Origin: Anaerolineales bacterium
Lineage (GTDB): Bacteria > Chloroflexota > Anaerolineae > Anaerolineales > UBA11858
Assembly (NCBI GenBank): GCA_028278545.1
Contig: JANQED010000128.1
Location: 1 to 64,000 of the forward strand
Length of the DNA stretch: 64,000 nucleotides
Reading direction: 5' to 3'
The translations under genes and the position numbers were made by a program. Below, piece by piece: positions 54,243 through 62,375 of this stretch. The notes under the pieces were generated by a model that saw only the letters and a program-made list of their open reading frames with translations, was not told the origin of the DNA and searched no databases. Position 1 is the first letter of the stretch. Every line of letters starts with the position of its first letter.

Positions 54243-54890
54243 ATGGCAAAACATCTGGTTCTGGTCGCCGGGAACATCGGCGCTGGAAAAACATCGCTGA
54301 CGGAACGATTGGGAGACCGCTTGGGTTGGCGCACGGCATTTGAGTCTGTCGCTGATAACCCCTATCTATCTGATTTCTATGACGATATGGGAAAATGGTC
54401 CTTCCACTTACAGGTTTTCTTCCTCGGTCACCGGGCAGACCAGCACATTGATCTGGCTCATGACCCCCAATCAACCATCGCGGACCGCAGCATCTACGAA
54501 GATGCGTATATCTTCGCCCGGGCCTTGCATCACCTGGGCAACCTCTCTGAGCGGGACTATCTGGCGTATCGCCGCCTCTTCGAAATCGTCACCGATAGCC
54601 TGCCTTCTCCTGATCTGTTGATCCACCTCAAAGCCCCGGTATCGGTGTTGATGGAGCGCATTGGGCGTCGCGGCCGCAAGATGGAAAGCGGTATTACCGA
54701 TGAATATCTCAGCCTGTTAGAGTCCTTTTATGATGACTGGATCGATACGTTTGACATCTGCCCTGTTTTGACCATCCGCTCCGATGATCTGGATTTTGTC
54801 CACAAGAAGGGACACCTTGATGTTGTCGTGCAGCGCATTCAGGATAAGTTAGCTGGCAAGGAGGTAATTGTCTTCCCCGAGAATGGCTGA
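54243..54890 (+). CDS. Deoxynucleoside kinase
   Basis: The 215-residue dNK-family enzyme phosphorylates deoxynucleosides for salvage. P-loop GNIGAGKTS lies at 10-18, the substrate-site glutamate in FESVADNPYL, the DRS motif in IADRSIYED, and the arginine-rich lid in RIGRRGRKME. It resembles the deoxyadenosine/deoxyguanosine kinases of Gram-positive bacteria. AAAAGGAG precedes ATG 54243 and a terminator follows, so it is probably monocistronic. Confidence 0.93.
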   Translation: MAKHLVLVAGNIGAGKTSLTERLGDRLGWRTAFESVADNPYLSDFYDDMGKWSFHLQVFFLGHRADQHIDLAHDPQSTIADRSIYEDAYIFARALHHLGNLSERDYLAYRRLFEIVTDSLPSPDLLIHLKAPVSVLMERIGRRGRKMESGITDEYLSLLESFYDDWIDTFDICPVLTIRSDDLDFVHKKGHLDVVVQRIQDKLAGKEVIVFPENG

Positions 54891-54917
54891 TTTTGCCGGT
54901 ATTTGGCGTGTTTCTAC

Positions 54918-54958
54918 GACCTCCCGGTGGATCAATTCCCCGGGAGGTCTCTTTTTTT
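54918..54958 (+). terminator. Intrinsic terminator after the kinase gene
   Basis: GACCTCCCGG pairs with CCGGGAGGTC over a 12-nt loop and a TCTTTTTTT tract follows. Confidence 0.92.
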
Positions 54959-55043
54959 ACCGGGATTTTACAAAGTGTTAGAGTTGTGTTGATCTCCGCC
55001 AGTTATCTTTAATGTCGTAGAAGATGATTTACGGAGGTTCAAA

Positions 55044-56129
55044 ATGACTAAAAGACTATCCATCCCCTTATTGATCGCCATCTTATCTGCAATGCTGATG
55101 AGCAGCATGGCCCTGGCAGCCGAGGATACGCCTCAAGGCCGCGGGCAGAGCATGTATGGTGAGATCGTCGCTGTCGCTGTTGACGGTTTTACCGTACAGA
55201 ATCAGGCTGGTGAGCAGGTTACTTATCTCATTGATGAGAAAACCAGCTACAGGTCTTCAGAGATCGAGGAGCCGGGTCTCTCGGATTTGCAGGTTGGCGG
55301 CAAAGTGGCTGTTTTTGCACCAGGAAGGCCCCCAGAGAGTCCGACAGCTCGCCTGGTGATCTTGCTGCCCGATGATTTCGACCCCAGCCAATGGGCGGGC
55401 GTTCGGGCACGCGGTGAAATCGTCGCGGTTGACCTGGATGCGGGCAGCTTCGTCCTGCAAACCAATTCCGGCGAGGAACGGCCCTTTTTGGTTGACGACA
55501 CAACCCGATACTTCGGTCAGTTATCAGGCTTGCGTGATTTGCAGAGTGGTTGGGAAGCTGGTGTCGGTGGCGTGGAGACCGATGATGGCGACCTGTTAGC
55601 TAAATTCGTCATTGGTGTCGATATTCAGAACGCCAAAATCCACGCTGGTACGATCACCGGGGTGATCCCTAGCGCGGGAACATTCACCCTGCAAACTCGC
55701 CAGGGTGAAGAATGGACCGTCGCTGTAGATGAAAACACCCGTTACAACAGCAGGGCTGGCGAAATTGCCGGCCTTGATGATCTGGTTCCAGATATGGTGG
55801 CGATGGTCTATGGTTCCCCTCAAGATGAGGGTGTTTTCCTGGCAAAACGCGTCATTGCTGTAGATGTCGAAGACCTGCCCAACTACGATGTAAAGGCCTT
55901 TGGTCAAATTACCGCTGTTAGCGAAGATTCGTTCACCATCCAACCCCGTAACGGTGATGAAAGGACCTTCTTGGTTGACGAAGAAACCAGCTTTCGCGCC
56001 CGCGAGGGCGAAGTGAATGGTTTAGATGATCTGGAAGACGGCATGTTTGCCCTTGTGGGTGCGTACGAAACGGAAGATGGGCAGTTGCTCGCTAAACTGA
56101 TCTTCGTGAGAGCGCCTCAGACCCCCTAA
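55044..56129 (+). CDS. Secreted protein with four DUF5666-like repeats
   Basis: The 361-residue protein has a signal peptide (cleavage after SMALA, about residue 25) and four tandem units of about 80 residues. Each unit has the pattern G-x-I-x-A-V ... FT-(L/I/V)-Q ... G-E-(E/Q) ... V-D-E-x-T-x-(Y/F) ... L-x-D-L ... L-A-K. The pattern matches the DUF5666 type, predicted to be small beta barrels. It has no lipobox or membrane anchor, so it is exported and free. The function is unknown. GGAGG precedes ATG 55044, and the gene is isolated between a terminator and a pair of inverted repeats. Confidence 0.72.
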   Translation: MTKRLSIPLLIAILSAMLMSSMALAAEDTPQGRGQSMYGEIVAVAVDGFTVQNQAGEQVTYLIDEKTSYRSSEIEEPGLSDLQVGGKVAVFAPGRPPESPTARLVILLPDDFDPSQWAGVRARGEIVAVDLDAGSFVLQTNSGEERPFLVDDTTRYFGQLSGLRDLQSGWEAGVGGVETDDGDLLAKFVIGVDIQNAKIHAGTITGVIPSAGTFTLQTRQGEEWTVAVDENTRYNSRAGEIAGLDDLVPDMVAMVYGSPQDEGVFLAKRVIAVDVEDLPNYDVKAFGQITAVSEDSFTIQPRNGDERTFLVDEETSFRAREGEVNGLDDLEDGMFALVGAYETEDGQLLAKLIFVRAPQTP

Positions 56130-56146
56130 GTGCATTGTTAGGTTTT

Positions 56147-56210
56147 AAGAAGTTCAACTTCTTGCTAATTTTCTGGAGATATAGTGCAGATCAAAGAAGT
56201 TGAACTTCTA
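56147..56210. repeat. Pair of near-palindromic inverted repeats
   Basis: AAGAAGTTCAACTTCTT (56147-56163) and AAGAAGTTGAACTTCTA (56194-56210) are each almost self-complementary and also inverted copies of each other, 30 nt apart. They lie between two convergent genes and may work as a bidirectional transcript end or belong to a dispersed repeat. Confidence 0.6.
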
Positions 56211-56253
56211 GATGGGTGTGTAGTGTTAGCTTTGCAGGGCACTCAGGCTGCGA

Positions 56254-57252
56254 TTACATAACAAATTGCTTTAGGATCGTATCGACGATCAAGCCCAATA
56301 AGAACCAGCTTCCAAAGCGCTTGTTATGGTGAAATGCTGCTGCGACGAAGTAATTGGGCCACACGTCTGGGTAATCATCGGGTTTCTCTGCCGGCTTGGG
56401 GGCCTGGAACATGGGCCAAATCTCCAAAAATACTTTCACATTTAGAGCCACGATCAACATAAACGGTGTGAAAAAGCCTGTTGCAATCAGATAGAAGGTG
56501 AAAAGATACTGGAAGATCAGCATTCCCATGACAGTGAAACGAGATATTTTCTCGCCAAGGACGACAGGCAGTGTGCGGATATTCTTGTCCCTGTCTACCT
56601 GGTACTTGTCGATGTGTTTGCCGAAGATCACCCCGGTAACTCCTAAGGCGTAGGGTAAACTGGCGATCACCACGTTCCAGTCCCACCCACCTGCGATCAC
56701 ATAGTAGCCGCCACCGATCATCAACGGCCCCCATACGATAAGGACGGCGATTTCCCCCAGGGCGATATATTTCAGCGGCCAGGTGTAAAATAATACGAAG
56801 AAAGCCCCTAATCCCATGAACCACAGCGTCGACTCGCCGCGCAGGAAGATCAAAGCCACCCCGCAGGCCGCGGCCAACAACCCAGTTACCGCGGCATAGG
56901 TCAGCAGCCCTCTTTTGTCCAACAGCCCATGAACCAAGGGTTGCAGCCCGTATTGGGAGCGGTAATAGTTGTCTTGATCGACACCACGGGTGAAATCGGT
57001 GTAGTCATTGAGCAGGTTGTTGGTGGCATGGGCCAGGATCAGCCCAAGGGTAACCAGAACCCACAACCCCAGATCGAAATTTCCCGCTCGATAAGCAAAC
57101 ATCCCCGCCAGCGCAGCCGAGAGGAAGGTCATGACTAACACGGCTGCACGAGTGGCGATCAACCACTTCGAAACGATATCGAGTTCCTCCCACTCCGCTT
57201 TACTAATGCGGGGGATGACGCGCAAGGCGTTTCGCCACATCGCAATATTCAT
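56254..57252 (-). CDS. UbiA-family prenyltransferase
   Basis: The 332-residue integral membrane protein has about nine hydrophobic segments. It has the two aspartate-rich motifs of UbiA enzymes, NDYTDFTRGVDQD (about residue 80) and DKYQVDRDKNIRTLP. These bind the prenyl diphosphate through magnesium. Family members attach isoprenoid tails to aromatic quinone precursors or to other acceptors. MenA-type activity is possible, but no menaquinone genes are near, so I leave the acceptor open. CAGGAG precedes ATG 57252. It is the only gene in its transcript visible here. Confidence 0.88.
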   Translation of the reverse strand: MNIAMWRNALRVIPRISKAEWEELDIVSKWLIATRAAVLVMTFLSAALAGMFAYRAGNFDLGLWVLVTLGLILAHATNNLLNDYTDFTRGVDQDNYYRSQYGLQPLVHGLLDKRGLLTYAAVTGLLAAACGVALIFLRGESTLWFMGLGAFFVLFYTWPLKYIALGEIAVLIVWGPLMIGGGYYVIAGGWDWNVVIASLPYALGVTGVIFGKHIDKYQVDRDKNIRTLPVVLGEKISRFTVMGMLIFQYLFTFYLIATGFFTPFMLIVALNVKVFLEIWPMFQAPKPAEKPDDYPDVWPNYFVAAAFHHNKRFGSWFLLGLIVDTILKQFVM

Positions 57253-57348
57253 AACGCACTCCTGAATTAATTAGATAAAATGCGTCGGAATTATACTATG
57301 GTCTTTGATTAATGAAAGAATGGGTAGTAGAGCAACTCAGGCCAATTC

Positions 57349-58557
57349 TCAGCCTAGAGTGTCGATCACCTCGTGCAATATCTGGCTGACGATTTCAACC
57401 TGTTCTTCCGTCATCACGCCTGAAAAAGGAATCGCGAGTCCGCGGCGGCCTAAATCTTCCGTGATGGGGAAGTCGCCCTCTTTATACCCAAAGCGTTCGA
57501 CCATATATGGCTGCAAGTGAATGGGGATGAAATAGGGCCGGCTGGGGATGCCGCGTTCTTTAAGCCCCTCGGCGACTCGAAAGCGGTCGATTCCGGGAGC
57601 GAGCCGAATCACATAGACGAACCAGCTCATGCGCGTTGTGTCAGGAATAACTTTCGGTGTTTCAACACCGGGTATCTCATCCAGCCGCTCTTGGTACCAA
57701 TTGGCGACTTGTTCCCGTTTGGTGAGGAGTTCATCGAGGCGGCTCATCTGCACGCGCCCAAGAGCAGCGCTCATCTCGTCAATGCGATAGTTGTAGCCCA
57801 AATAAGTGTGTTGCAGCCAGGTATCGCCGGGGGAGCGCCCCTGATTTCGCAGTGCGCACATGATATCAGCGGCCTCATCATCGTCGGTGACGATAATTGC
57901 CCCTTCTCCGGTGGTGATCTGCTTGTTGGGGTAGAAGGCAAATACGCCATAATCGCCCAGGGTCCCCGCGGGACGTTTCTTGTACTCAGCACCGATTGCT
58001 TCGCAAGAATCCTCGATGACCGTGAGATCGAACTCTCGAGCAGTTTCGAGGATAGGGTCCATATCCGCCGGTTGCCCAAAGACATCTACAGGAAGGATTG
58101 CTTTCAGTTGCGCCTCTGGGGATGCTCCTTTCCGGGGAAGCCATTTTCGGTTTGCCAAATCCCCAGCGGTCAAGTCCTTCGCCGCTTGGTGAACCTGCTG
58201 GGGATCGATATTGCCTGTCAGAGGGTCTATATCTACAAATATAGGCACAGCACGCTCAAACAGCAGCACATTCGCCGATGCAACAAATGAGAACGGCGTG
58301 GTGATCACCAGGTCACCGTCTTTGATATCTGCGGCATGAACACACAAATGCAGACCGGCGGTTCCTGAGCTGACTGCAATGGCATGTCGGCTACCGATAT
58401 GATTTCGAACGGCGTCTTCGAAGCCTAGTGTCTCTCCCCCCATGCTCAGGCGCGTGGTTTCCAAGACGGCTTGAACGGCCTCTTGCTCGGTTTCTGTCAG
58501 GTCAGGGGCTGACATTGGCACAAGGGGGAAGGCGTTGGAGGGGTTTGTTTTCTTCAA
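57349..58557 (-). CDS. DegT/DnrJ/EryC1/StrS aminotransferase
   Basis: The 402-residue PLP sugar aminotransferase makes amino sugars from keto nucleotide sugars. The PLP lysine is Lys212 in FYPNKQITTGEGA, with EDSCEAIGAEYKKRPAG upstream and AVSSGTAGLHL near residue 61. Residues 130-155 contain a small loop with a stretch of lysines that many homologues lack or vary. It starts with TTG 58557, with AAGG upstream. It diverges from a PglC-like transferase gene 117 nt away, and with the acyltransferase at 62376 suggests synthesis of an acylated amino sugar. Confidence 0.92.
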   Translation of the reverse strand: MKKTNPSNAFPLVPMSAPDLTETEQEAVQAVLETTRLSMGGETLGFEDAVRNHIGSRHAIAVSSGTAGLHLCVHAADIKDGDLVITTPFSFVASANVLLFERAVPIFVDIDPLTGNIDPQQVHQAAKDLTAGDLANRKWLPRKGASPEAQLKAILPVDVFGQPADMDPILETAREFDLTVIEDSCEAIGAEYKKRPAGTLGDYGVFAFYPNKQITTGEGAIIVTDDDEAADIMCALRNQGRSPGDTWLQHTYLGYNYRIDEMSAALGRVQMSRLDELLTKREQVANWYQERLDEIPGVETPKVIPDTTRMSWFVYVIRLAPGIDRFRVAEGLKERGIPSRPYFIPIHLQPYMVERFGYKEGDFPITEDLGRRGLAIPFSGVMTEEQVEIVSQILHEVIDTLG

Positions 58558-58674
58558 ATGGGAACCTTCTCTACACGTATGAAATCATAGCGCGTCGTGA
58601 TTGACGGCGGCTGGAGGTTGAAAGGGGAGTTGCGGTCAACCAATTACGGCAGGAATCATACCATAACAACCCAT

Positions 58675-59307
58675 ATGATAGAATCTCTCAGTATGTTTCT
58701 CCCAGCGGATGTTCCCTTGTCGAAGCGCATCTTCGATTTATCCTTGACCATACCGGGTTTGATCCTCATTTCACCACTTTTAGCGGTCGTGGCTATTCTA
58801 CTGCGACTCTTCCATGGTAAACCTGTCTTATTTAGCCAGGTGAGGCCTGGCTATCGAGGTGAGTTGTTCGCAGTATATAAGTTTCGCACCATGACCGACC
58901 GCCGCGATGATGCTGGAAATCTGCTCCCAGACGAGCAGCGCTTGACCAGGTTGGGGCGTTTTTTGCGGGGTACCAGTCTGGATGAGTTGCCGGAGTTATT
59001 CAATGTGTTGCGCGGTGAGATGAGCCTGGTAGGGCCGCGCCCTTTGTTGGTGCAATACCTGGAGCGTTACTCTCCTGAGCAAGCACGCCGCCACGATGTA
59101 CTTCCAGGGATCACAGGTTGGGCGCAAATCAATGGCCGCAATGTGCTTTCTTGGGAAGATAAGTTCCGCCTAGATGTCTGGTATGTTGATCACTGGTCTT
59201 TATGGTTGGATATCAAAATTCTGGCATTGACCTTCTGGAAAGTGATCAAGCGCGAGGGGATCAGCCAGCCCGGTCATGCAACGGCGGAAGAATTTATGGG
59301 AAATTAG
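58675..59307 (+). CDS. Polyprenyl-phosphate sugar-1-phosphate transferase, PglC-like
   Basis: The 210-residue monotopic phosphoglycosyltransferase starts a glycan by moving a sugar phosphate to undecaprenyl phosphate. It has an N-terminal re-entrant helix (LSKRIFDLSLTIPGLILISP), the catalytic DE pair in SLDELPELFNVL, GPRPLLVQYLERYSPEQ, and GITGWAQINGRN. It is the small catalytic-core form like PglC, without the large N-terminal domain of WbaP. The start could be ATG 58675 or ATG 58693. It is transcribed towards the acyltransferase genes. Confidence 0.92.
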   Translation: MIESLSMFLPADVPLSKRIFDLSLTIPGLILISPLLAVVAILLRLFHGKPVLFSQVRPGYRGELFAVYKFRTMTDRRDDAGNLLPDEQRLTRLGRFLRGTSLDELPELFNVLRGEMSLVGPRPLLVQYLERYSPEQARRHDVLPGITGWAQINGRNVLSWEDKFRLDVWYVDHWSLWLDIKILALTFWKVIKREGISQPGHATAEEFMGN

Positions 59308-59389
59308 GTAAAAGCGAAAGGCAGAAGGTGGGAGACTAATTGCCGTCGGCTAGACACTGATCCCTATCAACCTGCCGCTAAAGACAAAC

Positions 59390-60286
59390 ATGAATTATAT
59401 CGGTGAGATCGCTGCTCTGGCCACATCGTTGGCCTTTTCTTTTGGTTCGACTTTTCTGACCCTTGGCGGACGCCGCGTTGGCTCGATGGTGCTCAATCGC
59501 ACGCGCTTGCTGCTGGCGATCCTGTTCCTCGGCGTGACTCATTGGGCCACGTTGGGCATCCCCCTGCCGTTCCAGGCTGAACCCCGTCGCTGGCTGTGGC
59601 TGGGTCTATCCGGCATCGTCGGTTTGGTGCTGGGGGATATCTTTCTTCTCCAGGCTTTCGTGTGGATTGGGCCGCGCCTTTCGATGTTGATGATGAGTTT
59701 GGCTCCAATCTTCGCCGCCTTCCTGGCCTGGATATTTCTCGGTGAGCGCATGGTGTGGGGGCAGATTGTTGGTGTCGTCTTCACCGTGACGGGGGTGGCA
59801 TGGGTAGTGCTAGAGCGCAACGGCAACAAGAAAGTTGCTAACCCCCATTTCGCCCGCGGCATCCTCTATGGGCTGGGTGGTGCGATTGGTCAGGCAGCCG
59901 GGCTGGTGCTGGCGAAGAACGGCCTGGGCGGCGACTTCTCGCCCATCTCAGCCAACCTCATCCGCATGATCACGGCGGCATTGGTCTTGTGGGTGATTAC
60001 CTTGATCCAGCATCAGGTCAAAGCGACTGTGTTGACTTTGCATCGTAATCGCCGTGGGATGCTGCATATTCTGTTGGGCTCGTTTTTTGGGCCTTTCCTG
60101 GGTGTCTCGCTTTCGATGTTGGCGATTCAACATGCCGAGATGGGCGTAGCCAGCACGCTGATGGCCTTGCCTCCGGTCTTTTTGCTTCCTATAAGCTATG
60201 TTGTCTTCAAGGAGCGCTACGGCTGGGGAGCCATCCTGGGCACTTTTGTCGCTACCGCGGGTGTTGCGGTGCTGTTTCTGGTATGA
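59390..60286 (+). CDS. EamA/DMT-family transporter
   Basis: The 298-residue membrane protein has ten hydrophobic segments in two five-helix EamA halves, with the second half starting near GILYGLGGAIGQAAGL. Members move amino acids, purines, nucleotide sugars or other metabolites. Its stop codon is 45 nt before the start I prefer for the E1 fusion gene. The location inside the glycan group suggests export or import of a precursor, but the substrate is unknown. Confidence 0.9.
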   Translation: MNYIGEIAALATSLAFSFGSTFLTLGGRRVGSMVLNRTRLLLAILFLGVTHWATLGIPLPFQAEPRRWLWLGLSGIVGLVLGDIFLLQAFVWIGPRLSMLMMSLAPIFAAFLAWIFLGERMVWGQIVGVVFTVTGVAWVVLERNGNKKVANPHFARGILYGLGGAIGQAAGLVLAKNGLGGDFSPISANLIRMITAALVLWVITLIQHQVKATVLTLHRNRRGMLHILLGSFFGPFLGVSLSMLAIQHAEMGVASTLMALPPVFLLPISYVVFKERYGWGAILGTFVATAGVAVLFLV

Positions 60287-60331
60287 ACTGTGTTGGGGAT
60301 CGTGGATTTCATACAGTATAATTCTCCCGCA

Positions 60332-62275
60332 ATGACGGATTCAAACGATCTTTACCGCCAGCTTTACCGCATCCGCCGCTTCGAGGAGACGGTCTTAGAT
60401 AACTTCTCTAAGGGAGTGTTTTTTGGGACGACGCACACGTATTTAGGGCAGGAAGCCAATGCAGTTGGCGTGCTGGCGCATCTGCAGGATGGCGAGATCG
60501 TTTTCAGCAATCACCGCTGCCATGGGCATTTTTTGGCCTATGGCGGTGATATGCGCGCGCTTTTTGCCGAATTGATGGGCAAGTCCACAGGGGTTTGCGG
60601 CGGGCGGGGGGGCTCTCAACATCTGCACTGGCAGAACTTCTATTCCAACGGCGTGCAGGGCGGCATCCTGCCTGTCGCTGCGGGCATGGCGCTGGCCGAA
60701 AAACGGAGGCAGAGCGGCAAACTTGTCATTGCCTTTTTGGGTGACGGCACATTCGGTGAAGGCGTGCTCTATGAGGCGCTCAACATGGCTTCGTTGTGGG
60801 AGGCGCCGATTTTGTTTGTAGTCGAGGATAACCGCATTGCCCAGACGACGCCGGTAGAACTGGCCCTGGCCGGGTCGATAACCTCCCGGTGCATGGCCTT
60901 TGATATCCCTGCGGTTGAAATCGATTCCAGTGGCGTGTTGGAGGTCTCGTCGCATGCAGAGCGGTTATTGGATGAAATCCGACTTCAAGGTGGTCCGCGG
61001 GCTTTGGTCGTACATACCTGTCGGTTTGGGCCTCATTCCAAAGGGGATGACACGCGAGACCCTGCGGTGGTTGCCGCCTTCAGGCGCGAACGTGATCCCC
61101 TGATGATCCATGCACCCCGCCTTGACCCGGAGGCGCGCGCCGCCATCGAAGCTGAAGTCAACCTTGAAGTGGAAACGGCCTTTGCCCAGGCGATGGATGA
61201 TCCATGGCCGGTCGCTGATTGGCAGCCGTCCGTGCAAACGACCCAACATCAACCATCAACATCCAGCGACCAACCTAGCGTGCTTAAATCTCTCAACGCC
61301 GCCCTTCATCAGGCCCTTTCCAAAGATGATGGTTTCGTTGTATTGGGTGAAGATATCCTGGATCCTTACGGGGGAGCGTTCAAGGTCACTCAGGGGCTCT
61401 CAGAAGCGTTTCCTGAGCGTGTTTTGACCACCCCTATCTCTGAAGCGGGCATCGTCGGTGTGGCGGCTGGGATGGCTTTACGCGGCCTGAGGCCGGTTGT
61501 GGAGATCATGTTTGGGGATTTCGTCACCCTGATCGCCGACCAGGTGATCAATCATGTTGCCAAGTTCCGCTGGATGTACAACGATCAGGTGCGAGTCCCC
61601 TTGGTGATCCGCACGCCGATGGGCGGGCGGCGCGGTTATGGCCCCACCCACAGCCAGACGCTGGAGAAGCTCTTTTTGGGTGTGCCGGGCCTGCGCGTCG
61701 TAGCGCCTACGGCCTTGGGCGCCCCGGGTGATTTGCTGGCCCAGGCCATTATAGATGACGACCCCGTTCTGTTTGTGGAGAATAAGCTGCTGTACCTGCA
61801 AAAACTTCACCACGGAGATGTTTTGAGCGATTTTGAACTGCACAGTCATTCAGTATCTGGCACATATGCGCCTACATACACCCTTTCGATGCGGGGAGCG
61901 CCCGCGCCGGGGCTGACCATCCTGGCTTATGGGTACATGGCTGAATTAGCCCGGCAAGCAGTGTTCCAACTGGCGTATGAGCATGAGATTTTTGCTGAGT
62001 TGGTCGTGCCGACGCAGCTTTCCCCCTTTGAAAATGATCCCATCAGCGCATCCATTGGGCGCACGCGCAGAGTATTGGCCGTGGAAGAGGGCACCCTGAC
62101 CCTGGGCTGGGGCGCAGAAATCCTGGCTCGCGCATCTGAAGAGATGGGGACTAATTTGCTCGTTTCTCGGCGGGTAGCGGCACGGGATTTGCCCATTCCC
62201 GCCTCGGGTCCGCTGGAACAGGCGGTGCTTCCCGGCGTCGCCGATATTGTCGAGGCTGCCCGAAAGATGGTATAA
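60332..62275 (+). CDS. Fused 2-oxoacid dehydrogenase E1 alpha-beta
   Basis: The 647-residue fusion carries both E1 subunits. Residues 1-290 are E1 alpha, with GQEANAVGVLAHL, CGGRGGSQHLH and the thiamine-diphosphate motif GDGTFGEGVLYEALNMAS ending in EDN. A Gln/Ser/Thr linker (about 290-318) follows. Residues about 325-647 are E1 beta, with VVLGEDILDPYGGAF, ISEAGIVGVAAGMALRG, and GPTHSQTLEKLF. E1 decarboxylates a 2-oxo acid and acylates a lipoyl domain. No ordinary E2 core or E3 gene is adjacent; the partner seems to be the lipoyl-acyltransferase fusion next door. I chose ATG 60332 (MTDSNDLYRQ); a frame opening at 60290 has no family similarity. Substrate is not clear. Confidence 0.9.
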   Translation: MTDSNDLYRQLYRIRRFEETVLDNFSKGVFFGTTHTYLGQEANAVGVLAHLQDGEIVFSNHRCHGHFLAYGGDMRALFAELMGKSTGVCGGRGGSQHLHWQNFYSNGVQGGILPVAAGMALAEKRRQSGKLVIAFLGDGTFGEGVLYEALNMASLWEAPILFVVEDNRIAQTTPVELALAGSITSRCMAFDIPAVEIDSSGVLEVSSHAERLLDEIRLQGGPRALVVHTCRFGPHSKGDDTRDPAVVAAFRRERDPLMIHAPRLDPEARAAIEAEVNLEVETAFAQAMDDPWPVADWQPSVQTTQHQPSTSSDQPSVLKSLNAALHQALSKDDGFVVLGEDILDPYGGAFKVTQGLSEAFPERVLTTPISEAGIVGVAAGMALRGLRPVVEIMFGDFVTLIADQVINHVAKFRWMYNDQVRVPLVIRTPMGGRRGYGPTHSQTLEKLFLGVPGLRVVAPTALGAPGDLLAQAIIDDDPVLFVENKLLYLQKLHHGDVLSDFELHSHSVSGTYAPTYTLSMRGAPAPGLTILAYGYMAELARQAVFQLAYEHEIFAELVVPTQLSPFENDPISASIGRTRRVLAVEEGTLTLGWGAEILARASEEMGTNLLVSRRVAARDLPIPASGPLEQAVLPGVADIVEAARKMV

Positions 62276-62375
62276 CATATGCGGCGGCTTGCTACGCTGA
62301 ATATTCTGTTACTCGATTCCATTGTTGCTCCGGGAGTCGGAGGAGTCTTCATGAACGGACGATTACCTTGAAAGG

